DNA of 64,000 bases from Serinibacter arcticus (GTDB taxonomy: Bacteria; Actinomycetota; Actinomycetes; Actinomycetales; Beutenbergiaceae). Under the pieces are notes generated by a model that was given only the letters and a program-made list of their open reading frames with translations, was not told where the DNA came from and did not search any database. The translations under genes and the position numbers were made by a program. Below are positions 11,093 through 21,400 of this stretch, in pieces; the stretch's first letter is position 1, and each line of letters begins with the position of its first letter. Location: assembly GCF_004786095.1 (NCBI RefSeq), contig NZ_RHPJ01000002.1, forward strand, positions 372,001 to 436,000, written 5' to 3'.

Positions 11093-12474
11093 ACCACCGT
11101 GGCGCCGAAGGCGCTGCCGCGGCGCGCGTACGTCCACCAGGTCACGAGCGCCATGATCGCGTACAGGCCGATGAACGCCACCAGTGCGGCCTGGATGGAG
11201 CCGGTCATCGACGTCGACGCGGCGAACGCACGCGGGACGGCGAACCCGCCGATCGCGCCGACGGCGCCCGCGATCCCGATGCAGCCGGCGGCGGCGCGGG
11301 CACGCTGGGTCCGCTCGACGTCGTCACTCGCGCCGTGCCGGAAGACGACCGGGATCATGCGGTAGACGGAACCGTTGCCGATGCCCGTGGCGGTGAACAG
11401 CACGAGGAACGAGCCGAAGAACAGCCCGAAGTTCTGCTGCCGCAGCGCGAGGACGGCGCCAGCGGCGCCCGCTCCGATGAGGGTGAAGGCCACGATCGTG
11501 ACGCGTGCCCCGCCGAGACGGTCGGCGACGATCCCGCCCAGCGGGCGCGCCACCGAGCCGACGAGCGCGCCGAGGAACGCGAGCGAGAGCGAGACCTCGG
11601 GGAACGTGCTGGCCAGCAGCGTGGGAAACGCGCCGGAGAAGCCGATGAACGAACCGAACGTGCCGATGTAGAGGAAGGAGATGACCCAGGTGTGGCGGTG
11701 GCCGGCGGCCTTCGCGTACGCGCGCGGGTCGGAGGAGGCGTCGGCGAGGTTGTCCATGAAGCGCCACGCGAGGATCGCGGCCAGCAGGATGAACGGCACG
11801 AACATCAGGCCGGCGCGCTCGAGCTGGACGCCCGCGGCCCCGACGATCACGAGCGGCACCGCGAGCTGCACGACGGCGGTGCCGAGGTTGCCGCCCGCCG
11901 CGTTGAGGCCGAGCGCCTTGCCCTTCTCGGCCTGCGGGTAGAAGAAGGAGATGTTCGCCATCGAGGAGGCGAAGTTGCCTCCGCCGAAGCCCGCGAGCGC
12001 CGCGATCGCGACCATCACGCCGAACGGCGTCTCGGGCCGTTGGAGCACGACCGCCATCGCGCCCGTGGGGATGAGCAGGAGCAGCGCCGAGACGATCGTC
12101 CAGTTGCGACCCCCGAACAGTGCGACCGCGAACGTGTACGGGATGCGCAGCGCCGCTCCCACGAGGCTCGGGATGGCGATGAGCCAGAAGCTCTGGTCGA
12201 CCGTGAGGGCGAACCCGGCGGCGGAGAGCTGCGGGACGACGATGCTCCAGCTCGCCCAGACGGCGAAGCCCAGGAACTCGGCGAACACGCTCAGCACCAG
12301 GTTGCGCTGCGCGACGCGCCGTCCGCCGCCCTCCCACTGCGCGTGGTCCTCGGGATCCCAGCCCTCGATCCAGCGGCCGCGGCGCGTGGTCAGCGCCTGC
12401 GAGGTGCGGGTGGGTGCGGGGGCGGGGGTCGCGACGGGGGTGAGGCTCGGGTCGAGCGGGGCCGGAGCGGTCAT
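11089..12474 (-). CDS. narK: Nitrate/nitrite transporter, MFS (NNP family)
   Basis: A 461-residue 12-helix major facilitator of the nitrate-nitrite porter family, importing nitrate for the adjacent reductase. Family signatures include [19 protein letters not shown] in the helix 5 region and [13 protein letters not shown] in the helix 11 region, both known to line the nitrate path. The ATG start follows a GAGGAGA ribosome binding site by about 5 nt; the frame upstream of it has no such site. First gene of the narK-nasC-nasB operon; its leader and promoter lie in the repeat-rich gap shared with fdhD. Confidence 0.93.
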
Positions 12475-12622
12475 GCGAGTCTCCTCGTGCCGGGCCTGCG
12501 TCAGGGATGCGCAGCGCGGTTGACCCGACCGTAGGAAGGCCGTGTTTCCCGGGACGTGTCCGCTCGTCACGCCCGTGCTGCCTTTTGCGCACAGTCGCGT
12601 TTCGGACCCTGTGAGAACCGCG

Positions 12623-12698
12623 AGGTGCTTCTGGGCGTCTCCGGGGTACTTCTGGGCGTTCGCGAGGTCTTTTCGGGCGTCGGCGAGGTACTTTCCGG
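12623..12698 (+). repeat. 21-bp tandem repeat array, left arm
   Basis: Three full units (12623-12643, 12644-12664, 12665-12685) and a partial fourth of a 21-bp sequence close to AGGTACTTCTGGGCGTTCGCG. Units differ at a few positions (for example CTTCTGG versus TTTTCGG). The array is repeated in reverse orientation about 100 bp further on. Confidence 0.85.
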
Positions 12699-12796
12699 TC
12701 GGCCGGAGCCGGCTAGACGTCGACTGTCACGTTCGCCCCGGACAGCTAGTCGGCTTCGGGGCCAGGCGTGCCAACGAGCGCGGCCGCGCCGGACGC

Positions 12797-12880
12797 GCGA
12801 CCGAGAAGTACCTCGGGAACGCCCAGAAGTACCTCGGAGACGCCCGAAAGGACCTCGCGAACGCCCGAAAGGACCTCGCG
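12797..12880 (-). repeat. 21-bp tandem repeat array, right arm (inverted)
   Basis: Reverse-complement copies of the left-arm unit: full units at 12814-12834, 12835-12855 and 12856-12876 plus partial ends. Together with the left arm it could fold into a long hairpin or cruciform of about 80 paired bases around a 100-base loop. It ends about 45 bases before the fdhD start. Confidence 0.85.
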
Positions 12881-12913
12881 ACCGTGGTCGAGCGTCGGTC
12901 GCAGCACCCTCAC

Positions 12914-12919
12914 TAGGCT
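12914..12919 (+). promoter_or_regulatory. Leaderless-type -10 box of fdhD
   Basis: TAGGCT lies six bases before the fdhD ATG. No ribosome binding site precedes the ATG, so transcription probably begins at or next to the start codon. Confidence 0.5.
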
Positions 12920-12925
12920 GACCCC

Positions 12926-13783
12926 ATGGCCCGCAGCACGCAGCGCCGCCCCGTCACGCGCATCCGGCCGGGCCACGACGTCGTCGTCCGCGCGGACACG
13001 CTCGCGGCCGAGGAGCCGCTCGAGATCCGCGTCGGTGGCCGCGAGCTGGCCGTCACGATGCGCACCCCGGGCGGGGACTTCGACCTCGCGGCGGGCTTCC
13101 TGCTCTCGGAGGGCGTCGTGGCGCAGGCCGACGACGTCGCCGCCATCACCTACCGCGGCGGCGAGCTCGCCGACGGGTCGAACACCTTCAACGTCGTGGA
13201 CGTGACGCTCGCGCCCGGCGTCCCGCAGCCCGACCCCGAAGCGAGCCGCGCGTTCTACACGACGTCGTCGTGCGGCATCTGCGGCAAGGCCAGCATCAGC
13301 GCCGTCCGGACGGTCTCACGGCACGCCGTGGCGGGCGACGACGTCGTGGTCGACACCGCGTTCGTCTCGGAGCTCCCGGACCGCCTGCGCGAGCAGCAGG
13401 CGGTGTTCGCGACCACGGGCGGGCTGCACGCGGCCGCGCTGGTGGATGCGGCATCGGGCGACGTGCTCGTCGTGCGCGAGGACGTGGGTCGGCACAACGC
13501 CGTCGACAAGGTCATCGGGTGGGCGCTGCGCGAGGGGCGCGTGCCGCTGACGGGGTGCGTGCTGCAGGTGTCGGGGCGCGTCGGGTTCGAGCTGGTCCAG
13601 AAGGCGTCGATGGCGGGGATCCCCGTGCTGTCGGCGGTGTCGGCGCCCTCGTCGCTCGCCGCGGACCTCGCCGAGGAGATCGGGCTGACCCTGATCGGCT
13701 TCGTGCGCGGCGGGTCGATGGTCGTCTACACGCGGGCGGACCGGGTGCGGCACGAGCACGGCGCCGACGGCGCGTCGGGCTGA
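12926..13783 (+). CDS. fdhD: Formate dehydrogenase accessory sulfurtransferase FdhD
   Basis: Transfers sulfur from a cysteine desulfurase to the molybdenum cofactor of bis-MGD enzymes; here the likely client is the neighbouring nitrate reductase, since no formate dehydrogenase gene is in view. The 285-residue protein has the family cysteine pair in [12 protein letters not shown] (Cys116 and Cys119), the [12 protein letters not shown] segment and [15 protein letters not shown]. The ATG is preceded by a -10-like box at leaderless distance rather than a ribosome binding site. It is divergent from narK and codirectional with the molybdate genes. Confidence 0.93.
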   Translation: MARSTQRRPVTRIRPGHDVVVRADTLAAEEPLEIRVGGRELAVTMRTPGGDFDLAAGFLLSEGVVAQADDVAAITYRGGELADGSNTFNVVDVTLAPGVPQPDPEASRAFYTTSSCGICGKASISAVRTVSRHAVAGDDVVVDTAFVSELPDRLREQQAVFATTGGLHAAALVDAASGDVLVVREDVGRHNAVDKVIGWALREGRVPLTGCVLQVSGRVGFELVQKASMAGIPVLSAVSAPSSLAADLAEEIGLTLIGFVRGGSMVVYTRADRVRHEHGADGASG

Positions 13784-13832
13784 ATCACGGCTCAGTGGCG
13801 CAGATGCGGCTGAAATGTGGTCAGATAGGCGC

Positions 13833-14249
13833 ATGAGCGCTCGCGATCTGAAGGTGGCCGAGGCCGCCGCCCTGCTCGGCGTCAGCACCGACACCGTCCG
13901 CCGCCGCGCGTCCGCGGCGAGGATCGAGGCGTCGGCGACGGCGGGGCACACGACCTACCCGGCCGCCGCCGTCGCGCGGCTCGCGGCGGAGCAGGCCACC
14001 GCGGCCGCCTCCGGGCAGGACACCCTCGGCGAGCTCGGACCCGCCTCGGCCCGCAACCGCCTGCGCGGCATCGTTACCCGGGTGCTGCGCGACGGCGTGA
14101 TGGCGCAGGTCGAGGTTCAGGCCGGGCCCTACCGCCTGGTCTCGCTGATCTCCCGCGAGGCCGCGGACGAGCTCGAGCTCGAGGAGGGCTCGATCGTCGC
14201 CGCGACGGTCAAGGCCACCAACGTCGGAATCGAAGGAGTCTCCCGATGA
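13833..14249 (+). CDS. Molybdenum-pterin-binding regulator: excisionase-type HTH plus TOBE domain
   Basis: A 138-residue protein with an N-terminal MerR/excisionase-like helix-turn-helix (residues 5-50: LKVAEAAALLGVSTDTVRRR) and a C-terminal TOBE (molbindin) domain from about residue 70 (ARNRLRGIVTRVLRDG...). TOBE domains bind molybdate or tungstate, so it probably senses molybdate and controls modABC, replacing the larger ModE. Its stop overlaps the modA ATG (ATGA), so it is cotranscribed with the transporter. The ATG at 13833 is chosen; a GTG 18 bases upstream is in frame but adds residues outside the HTH. Confidence 0.85.
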   Translation: MSARDLKVAEAAALLGVSTDTVRRRASAARIEASATAGHTTYPAAAVARLAAEQATAAASGQDTLGELGPASARNRLRGIVTRVLRDGVMAQVEVQAGPYRLVSLISREAADELELEEGSIVAATVKATNVGIEGVSR

Positions 14250-15043
14250 GGCTGGGGCGCTCGGCCGGGGTCGTGCTGACGGCGATGCTGCTCGCGTCGT
14301 GCTCGGGTGGGACACCCGACGACGGACCCTCGGACCTCATGGGTTCCGGGACGGTGGCGCCCGCCCCCGACGAGATCACCGGCGACCTGACCGTGTTCGC
14401 CGCCGCCTCGTTGCAGGGCGTGTTCGAGGAGCTGGCGACCACGTTCGAGGAGCAGCACCCCGGTGTCACCGTCGCGCTGAACTTCGCGGCCAGCTCCGCG
14501 CTGGCCGAGCAGGTCAACGCCGGCGCACCCGTCGACGTGCTGGCGACGGCGAGCGCCAGCACCATGGAGCAGGCCGCGGCCGAGGTGAGCGACCCGGTCA
14601 CGTTCGCCAGCAACACGCTCGTGATCGTGACCCCGAGCGACAACCCGGGTGTCGTCACCGGCCTGGCCGACTTCGCCGACCCCGATCTCACGCTCGCCGT
14701 CTGCGCCGTCGAGGTGCCGTGCGGCGCCGCGGCCGAGAAGGTCTTCACGGCCGCGGGGATCACCCCCGCGGTCGACACCTTCGCGGAGAACGTCACGGCC
14801 ACCCTCAACCTGGCCGTCTCCGGGGAGGTCGACGCGTCGCTGGTGTACGCCACCGACGCGCTCGGCGCCGGGGACACCGTCTCCACGATCACCTTCCCCG
14901 AGTCCGCCGAGGCCGTGAACGACAACCTCATCGCCGCCGCCGCGCAGGCACCCAACGCCGCCGCGGCGCAGGCGTGGCTCGACCTCGTGCTGTCCGACGA
15001 GGGCGCCGCCGTCCTGACGGCCGCCGGCTTCGACCTGCCATGA
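14246..15043 (+). CDS. modA: Molybdate ABC transporter substrate-binding lipoprotein ModA
   Basis: Captures molybdate outside the membrane. A 265-residue protein with a signal peptide and lipobox ending LLASC (Cys19), an acidic linker, then a type II periplasmic-binding fold with family motifs LTVFAAASLQGVFEEL, LNFAASSALAEQVNAGAPVD and SLVYATDA. ATG overlaps the stop of the TOBE regulator; modB follows after 7 nt. An upstream ribosome binding site GAAGGAG lies inside the preceding gene. Confidence 0.95.
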   Translation: MRLGRSAGVVLTAMLLASCSGGTPDDGPSDLMGSGTVAPAPDEITGDLTVFAAASLQGVFEELATTFEEQHPGVTVALNFAASSALAEQVNAGAPVDVLATASASTMEQAAAEVSDPVTFASNTLVIVTPSDNPGVVTGLADFADPDLTLAVCAVEVPCGAAAEKVFTAAGITPAVDTFAENVTATLNLAVSGEVDASLVYATDALGAGDTVSTITFPESAEAVNDNLIAAAAQAPNAAAAQAWLDLVLSDEGAAVLTAAGFDLP

Positions 15044-15050
15044 GCCTGCC

Positions 15051-15887
15051 GTGAGCGACGGGCAGGCGGGCAGGCGGCCGGGGCAGAGCGCCCACGCCGC
15101 CCGCCCGCCGCTCGTCCTGCTCGTTCCGGGGCTCGCCGCGCTGGTCTTCCTCGCGCTGCCGCTGGTCGCGCTCCTCGTGCGTGCGCCCTGGTCGGAGCTC
15201 GTCGAGATCGTGGCGACGGGCCCGGTCGCCCAGGCGCTCTGGCTCTCGCTGCGCACGGCGACGACCGCGACCCTGGTCAGCCTCGTCCTCGGCGTCCCGC
15301 TCGCGTGGCTGCTCGCGCGCGGGCGGCTGCCGGGAGGCGGAGTGATCCGGGCGCTCGTGACGCTGCCGATGGTGCTGCCGCCGGTCGTCGGCGGCGTCGC
15401 GCTGCTGAGCCTGCTCGGCCGCCGCGGACTGCTGGGTGAGCATCTGGACGCCTGGTTCGGCCTCACGATCCCGTTCACCACGACGGCGGTCGTCCTGGCG
15501 CAGACCTTCGTCTCGCTCCCGTTCCTCGTGCTGTCCGTCGACGGCGCGCTGCGCGGTCTGGACCGCCGGTACGAGGACGTCTCGGCGACCCTGGGTGCCT
15601 CGCGCTGGACCACGTTCCGCCGCGTGACGCTGCCGATGATCGCGCCGGCCGTCGGCGCGGGTGCCGTGCTCTGCTTTGCCCGCGCGCTGGGCGAGTTCGG
15701 CGCCACGATCACGTTCGCCGGCAACTTCCCCGGCACCACGCGCACGATGCCGATCGCGATCTACCTGGCGATGGAGCAGAGCCCGCAGGCCGCGATCGCG
15801 CTGTCGATCGTGCTGGTCGCGATCTCCGCCCTGGTGCTGATCCTGCTGCGGTCGCGGTGGCTGACCGCGCTCGGGAGCACGACGTGA
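15051..15887 (+). CDS. modB: Molybdate ABC transporter permease ModB
   Basis: A 278-residue inner-membrane permease with six predicted transmembrane helices and the cytoplasmic EAA loop (EDVSATLGASRWTTFRRVTLP) that docks on ModC. The FARALGEFGATITFAGN segment is characteristic of the molybdate/sulfate permease family. GTG start 7 nt after modA; its stop overlaps the modC GTG. A 30-residue hydrophilic N-terminal tail precedes the first helix. Confidence 0.94.
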   Translation: MSDGQAGRRPGQSAHAARPPLVLLVPGLAALVFLALPLVALLVRAPWSELVEIVATGPVAQALWLSLRTATTATLVSLVLGVPLAWLLARGRLPGGGVIRALVTLPMVLPPVVGGVALLSLLGRRGLLGEHLDAWFGLTIPFTTTAVVLAQTFVSLPFLVLSVDGALRGLDRRYEDVSATLGASRWTTFRRVTLPMIAPAVGAGAVLCFARALGEFGATITFAGNFPGTTRTMPIAIYLAMEQSPQAAIALSIVLVAISALVLILLRSRWLTALGSTT

Positions 15888-16534
15888 GCGGCGCGACGGC
15901 GACCGGCGCGCTCGAGGTGCGCGACGCCGTCGTGCGCCGCGGGGACTTCGAGGTCACCGTCGACCTCTCGGTCGCCCCCGGGGAGGTGCTCGCCCTGACC
16001 GGCCCGAACGGGACCGGGAAGTCGAGCGTGCTCGCGGCCCTCGCGGGGTTGCTGCCGCTGCACGGCGGTGCGATCGCGCTCGGCGGGGAGGTGCTCGACG
16101 GCGACGCCGCCTGGGTGCCGCCCGAGCGGCGCGGCGTCGGCCTGGTCCCGCAGCAGCACCTGCTGTTCGGCCACCTGAGCGCGGTGGAGAACGTCGCGTT
16201 CGGGCTGCGCGCGCGGGGGATGCGCCGTCGCGACGCGCGCTCCGAGGGTCACGCGTGGCTCGAGCGGCTCGGTCTCGCCGATCGCGCCCACCTGCGCGCG
16301 GACCGTCTCTCCGGGGGGCAGTCGCAGCGGGTCGCGCTCGCGCGGGCGCTCGCGGCCTCGCCGCGCCTGGTGCTGCTCGACGAACCGTTCGCCGCGCTCG
16401 ACGTCAGGGTGCGCGACGACGTCCGCGCGCTCGTCGCCGACGCGCTGCGGGAGCTGGCGATCCCCGCCGTCCTGGTGACGCACGACGCCGGAGAGGTCGA
16501 GACGCTCGCGACGCGGGAGCTCAGCCTCCGGTAG
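15884..16534 (+). CDS. modC: Molybdate ABC transporter ATP-binding protein ModC
   Basis: ATPase that powers ModAB uptake. The 216 residues contain Walker A GPNGTGKSS, the signature LSGGQSQRVALARAL, Walker B LVLLDEPFAAL and the switch histidine in VLVTHDAGE. It lacks the C-terminal TOBE domain of the longer ModC proteins; molybdate sensing may rest on the separate TOBE regulator encoded upstream in the operon. Start is a GTG overlapping the modB stop (GTGA). Confidence 0.93.
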   Translation: MSGATATGALEVRDAVVRRGDFEVTVDLSVAPGEVLALTGPNGTGKSSVLAALAGLLPLHGGAIALGGEVLDGDAAWVPPERRGVGLVPQQHLLFGHLSAVENVAFGLRARGMRRRDARSEGHAWLERLGLADRAHLRADRLSGGQSQRVALARALAASPRLVLLDEPFAALDVRVRDDVRALVADALRELAIPAVLVTHDAGEVETLATRELSLR

Positions 16535-16549
16535 CGGCGTCGTCGCCCG

Positions 16550-18247
16550 TCAGTCGCCGTTCATCACCTCGCGCACGCGCGCCGTGTCGTCGCCGTCCCA
16601 CCCGTCCGGGGCCGCGACGGCGACCCAGCCGTCCAGCGTGAGCGCGTCGTAGTTGTGGCCGTTGCCGTCCGGGACCGACTTGGAGTTGGCGAGGTCGAAC
16701 GTCAGCTGCCAGAACGTCACGAGCGGCCACCAGTCCATCCGCGGTCCGCGACCGGTCCCGTCGTCCTCCGCGGCCCAGTCCGGCCGCTGCAGCAGCAGCC
16801 CTGGCGACCACCACACGATGGGGTCAGAGGCGTGCTGCAGGTAGAGCACGCGCGGGTCCTCCCACGCCGTGGGCGGCGTCGCGATCTGCGACGTGTCGCT
16901 CGCGAACCGCACCAGCAGCCCGCTCGCGTAGACGGGGCGCATCTCCGGCGTACCGGGGTCGCGGCGGTCCACCAGCGACTTCCACACCTCGCTCGCGTTC
17001 GGCGGCCCGACCCACAGCACACCGTCGGTGTTCGCGCGGATGTCCGCCAGCGACGTGTACGCCTGCTCCGAGCCGAACGCGCCGAGGCTCTCGCCGTAGA
17101 CGAGCACCTCGGGCCGACCCTCCTGCGGCAGCGCCGCGACCGCCTCCTCGAGCGCTCCGGCCAGCGCCTGCGCCTCGTCCTCGGCCCGCGACCGGTCCAC
17201 CAGGAAGGACAGCCAGCTCGGCAGGTAGGAGTACTGCGTGGCGACGGCGGCCGTGTCGCCGCCGTGCATCAGCTCGAGCGCCTCGATCGCGTCGCCGTTC
17301 ACCCAGCCGCTGCCCGTCGTCGTCGCGATCACGATCACCTCGCGCTCGAACGCGCCGGTGCGCTCCAGCTCGTCGACGGCGAGCGCGGCACGGGCGGCGG
17401 CGTCGGGCGCGCTGTCGAGCCCGGCGTAGACGCGGATCGGGGTCAGAGCCGCGCCGTCGCCCTGGGACGCCTGCTCGAGCTGCGACGGCGTCGGTCCCGT
17501 CGCGACGAACCGGCGCCCCTCGCGCCCGATCGTGTCCCACTCCACCAGCGACTCGGGCGAGCCGGAGCGCTCCGGGATCTCGGGCCGCACCACGCCGGCG
17601 TGGTCCTCGGTGTTCGCGAGCGCGAAGGCCGCATCGACGGCGGACGCCGCCCGTGCGAGCAGCACGTCGTTGACGAGGGTCACGACGGCGAGCGTCACCA
17701 CGACCGCCGCCACGACCGGTGCCACCACCCGCGGCACCTTCAGGCGCCGGTTGAGGAAGGTCGCGATGCGGCGCGCGGTGCGCAGCAGCACCCGGCCGAT
17801 CAGGATGAAGAGCCCGGCCACGAGGACGAGCACCGGTCCCGCGAGCAGCCAGGCCGGCCAGCCCGGCGCCGGCATCCCCATCGAGGCCGTGACGTCGGCC
17901 TGCCAGCCGTGGCTCACCACCAGCACGACCACCGTCATCACGACGACGACGGCCTCCACGGCGCCCCAGACCTGACCGCCGCGGCGCGGGCCGACGCGCG
18001 CGGTCACGCGCCCGACGAGCCGGCGCCACGCCGGGACGCGGTTCAGGCACCACGCGAGGACGACGGCGAGGAGGTAGCCCACCGCTGCTGTGACGCCGGA
18101 GACGAGGCCCTGGAACAACCACGTCCGGGGGATGAGCGACGGGGTCATGGCCAGCATCGCGAAGATCAGGCCGAGCAGCAGGCCGCCCTCGTGGGGGCGG
18201 GTCCAGAATCGCGGGCGGGTCGATCGTTCCTCGTGCCTGCCACCCAC
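16550..18247 (-). CDS. Alpha/beta-hydrolase family integral membrane protein (PF10081 type)
   Basis: About 565 residues. The N-terminal half carries four to five transmembrane helices (GLLLGLIFAMLAMTPSLIP..., LVSGVTAAVGYLLAVVLAW, WGAVEAVVVVMTVVVLVVS, AWLLAGPVLVLVAGLFILIG, VVAAVVVTLAVVTLV); the C-terminal half from about residue 210 is an alpha/beta hydrolase with nucleophile elbow VYGESLGAFG. This layout fits the actinobacterial Abhydrolase_9 family; substrate unknown. A GTG preceded by AGGAG at 6 nt is chosen over a GTG 14 codons upstream that has no ribosome binding site. It converges on modC with a 15-base gap. Confidence 0.85.
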   Translation of the reverse strand: MGGRHEERSTRPRFWTRPHEGGLLLGLIFAMLAMTPSLIPRTWLFQGLVSGVTAAVGYLLAVVLAWCLNRVPAWRRLVGRVTARVGPRRGGQVWGAVEAVVVVMTVVVLVVSHGWQADVTASMGMPAPGWPAWLLAGPVLVLVAGLFILIGRVLLRTARRIATFLNRRLKVPRVVAPVVAAVVVTLAVVTLVNDVLLARAASAVDAAFALANTEDHAGVVRPEIPERSGSPESLVEWDTIGREGRRFVATGPTPSQLEQASQGDGAALTPIRVYAGLDSAPDAAARAALAVDELERTGAFEREVIVIATTTGSGWVNGDAIEALELMHGGDTAAVATQYSYLPSWLSFLVDRSRAEDEAQALAGALEEAVAALPQEGRPEVLVYGESLGAFGSEQAYTSLADIRANTDGVLWVGPPNASEVWKSLVDRRDPGTPEMRPVYASGLLVRFASDTSQIATPPTAWEDPRVLYLQHASDPIVWWSPGLLLQRPDWAAEDDGTGRGPRMDWWPLVTFWQLTFDLANSKSVPDGNGHNYDALTLDGWVAVAAPDGWDGDDTARVREVMNGD

Positions 18248-18485
18248 CGGATGCTCCTGTCGCCTCGTCCTGCGCCCATGGTCCCGCACGCCGGTCGGAC
18301 GTGAGGCAACGTCTCACGGCTTATGTCGACCACTGTGAAAAGTCGTGGTACGGACAGCGGAAGCCCTGGACCGCGCCTCGAAAAGATGATTGGGTGTCGA
18401 CGTTAGTACGCGGCGACGACGGCGGTGACGGCGTCGTCCCGCGCGACCGACGACTCGCCCCGCGCACCACACACCAGGAGCAACG
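18248..18485. promoter_or_regulatory. Promoter region between hydrolase gene and giant secreted protein
   Basis: These 238 bases between divergent genes must hold both promoters. A short inverted repeat, CGTGAG-N7-CTCACG at 18300-18318, is a possible operator. The giant gene has an AGGAG ribosome binding site five bases before its ATG. Nothing else recognisable. Confidence 0.35.
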
Positions 18486-21400
18486 ATGCCCTCAGCACGT
18501 CCCCCAGCCCTGCGACGGAACGGCCTGCGCCGCACCGTCGGGCTGTTCGCCCTCAGCGCCCTCGTGGGCTCTGCCGCCCTCGCGGGCGGTGCCGTCTCGG
18601 CGACGGCGGCCCCGGTCGACCCGGGTGCCCTTCCCCCGCAGGAGCCCGGCGTCACGCTGCGCACCTTCCAGGTGCCGAACGGCATCAGCGCGCTGTGCAC
18701 CCTGCGCGGCGGCACCACGCCGAACGTCGACAAGCTCATGCCGGTGGTGGACTTCACCACCGACGAGGACTTCGGTCTCGTGGACAACTTCCTCACGCAC
18801 GTCCGGGCCAACCTGACCGTGGCCGAGGCCGGCAGCTACGGATTCCGCATCACGAGCGACGACGGTTCGCGCGTGACGCTCGACGGCCAGCAGATCCTCG
18901 ACAACGACGGCTTCCAGGACTCGACCTCCGTCGAGACTGCCGTGACGCTGGAGCCGGGTGCGCACGAGCTCTTCGTCGAGCACTTCGAGGGTGGCTACGG
19001 GCAGCGCCTGCTGCTGCAGTGGAAGCCCCCGGGCGCGGCCGACTGGGCCACGATCCCCAGCACCAACCTCAGCACCGACGCCGGTGTGGTCCGCGTGACC
19101 GCGCCCGGCACCAAGTACTGCGAGGGCGCAGAGGACACGGCGGGTGACGGCCTGCAGCTCGACTCCGTCAACCCCAACTACACGCTGACCGACCTGCGTC
19201 CGGCGGACTTCGAGCCCAAGGTGTCCGGCCTCGCGTTCAACGCCGAGAACCAGCTCCTGGTCACGACCACCGGATCCGTCAGCGCCGGCGGCTGGGTCCC
19301 CGACGCCGAGCCGGGCGAGGTCTTCCTCCTGGACGGCGTCATCGACGCGACGGGTCCCGAGGACGTCACGCCCACCAAGGTCGCGACCGACCTGCTCAAC
19401 CCCATGGGCATCGACGTCATCGACGACCTCATCTACGTCTCGGAGCGTGACCGGCTCACCGAGCTGAGCGACCCCGACGGCGACGGCTTCTACGACGTGC
19501 ACCGCACGGTGGCGGAGTGGCCCGACGGTGGCAACTTCCACGAGTTCGCGTTCGGCCTGATCCACGACGAGGAGAGCTTCTACGTCAACCTCTCCGTCGC
19601 GATCGACAACGGTGGCGCGACCACGAACCCGCAGCCGGCCGAGAACCGCGGCACCACGCTGCGCATCGACCGCGAGACGGGTGAGGTCGAGTACATCGCC
19701 GGCGGCCTGCGGACCCCGAACGGCATCGCCTACGGTCCGGACGGCGAGATCTTCGCGATGGACAACCAGGGCGGCTGGCTCCCCAGCTCCAAGCTCGTGC
19801 ACGTGGAGGAGGGCCGGTTCTTCAACCACTACATGAACCCGGCCGGGCCCTACGACGACGAGCCCGTGACCCCGCCGGCCCTGTGGATCCCGCAGAACGA
19901 GATCGGCAACTCCCCGAGCACGCCGATCCTGCTCGACGAGGGCCCGTTCGCCGGCCAGATGGTCTTCGGCGACGTCACCTACGGCGGCCTCCAGCGCGCG
20001 TACCTCGAGGAGGTCGACGGCGAGTACCAGGGCGCCGTCTTCCGCCACACGGCGGGCCTCGAGGTCGGCGTCAACCGCGTCATCACCGGTCCCGACGGCG
20101 CGCTGTACGTCGGCGGCACGGGCGAGGGCGGCAACTGGGGCGAGTCCGGCAAGCTGGTCTACGGGCTGCAGAAGCTGAGCCCGGTCAACGAGGACACGTT
20201 CGACATGGCGTCCGTCGCCGTCGTCGAGGGTGGTTTCGAGATCACCTACACCGAGCCGATCTCGCAGGAGACCGCGGACTCGATCGCGACCGCCTACCGC
20301 GCCGAGCAGTGGCGCTACGTGCCCACGGCCGCCTACGGCGGTCCGAAGGTCAACGAGCAGATCCTCAACGTCACCTCGGCGACCGTGTCCGAGGACCGCA
20401 CCACGGTGACGATCCAGCTCGACGGCCTCGAGCCCGGCAACGTCGTGCACCTGCGCTCCCCGCGCCCGTTCGAGTCCGAGACGGGCCAGGAGCTGTGGAG
20501 CACCGAGGCCTGGTACACGCTCAACTCCCTCCCCGGCTACGAGGCCCCGGCCGACCGCGGCTGGTACGAGGCCGAGTTCGGCCAGATCACCGGCACCGCC
20601 GGCATCGACACCGAGCACAACGGCTACTCGGGCGACGGCTTCGTGGACGGCTTCAACACCGTCGGCGCCGGCGTCACCTTCCCCGTGACCGTCGAGGAGG
20701 CGGGCACCTACCCGATCAACCTCCGCTACGCCAACGGCCCCAACCCCTACCAGGGTGACAAGGACGTCTCGCTCTACGTCAACGGCGAGAAGGTCGGACC
20801 GTGGGCGCTGTCCGACACCGGCGCCTGGAACCGCTGGGGCGTCGAGTCCACCGAGGTCGCGCTCCGCGCCGGCGTCAACGCCGTCAAGATCCAGTACGAC
20901 GAGGGCGACGACGGCAACGTCAACATCGACCTCCTCACGGTCGGTGACGGCAGCGACATCTGCGCCCCGGCCGAGATCGAGGCCGGCTACACCAGCCTCT
21001 TCGACGGCACCCTCGCCACGTTCGAGGAGTGGAACATGGCCGGCCCCGGCTCGTTCGGCCGTCAGGCCGACTGCAGCCTGCGCACCAGCGGCGGCCTCGG
21101 CCTCCTCTGGCACGACGACGAGCTCGCCGAGTACAGCCTGAAGCTGGACTGGAAGCTCACCAAGGACGACAACGGCGGCGTGTTCGTCGGGTTCCCGGAC
21201 CCGGGCACCGACCCGTGGGTCGCCGTCAACCAGGGCTACGAGATCCAGATCGACGCCTCGGACGAGGACGACCGCACCACCGGTGCGATCTACACGTTCC
21301 AGGGCGCCGACCTCGCCGCGGTCGAGGCCAACCTCAACCCGGTGGGTCAGTGGAACGCCTACGAGATCGTCGTCGAGGGTCAGACCATCAAGGTCTTCCT

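Larger units (their letters stand above)
12475..12925. other. narK-fdhD divergent intergenic region with inverted repeat arrays
   Basis: No gene is supported here although frames stay open because the repeat unit is 21 bases long. The region holds promoters for narK (leftward) and fdhD (rightward), two inverted arrays of a 21-bp unit (12623-12698 and 12797-12880), and an imperfect inverted repeat between them around 12708-12755 (AGCCGGCTAG facing CTAGTCGGCT). A weak GlnR-like arrangement (GTGAC and GAAAC on the minus strand) is present at 12544-12570 but with wrong spacing. Confidence 0.7.

Noticed and set aside
12544-12570. GlnR box upstream of narK
   Set aside because: GTGAC and GAAAC are present on the minus strand but 17 bases apart instead of 6; not a valid box without experimental support.
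12623-12880. CRISPR-like array
   Set aside because: The 21-bp units are directly adjacent with no unique spacers, and the second array is inverted; no cas gene is near.
12556-12976. Open frames through the 21-bp arrays giving heptad-repeat peptides on both strands
   Set aside because: The repeat unit is a multiple of three so frames stay open in every phase; no ribosome binding sites or homology.
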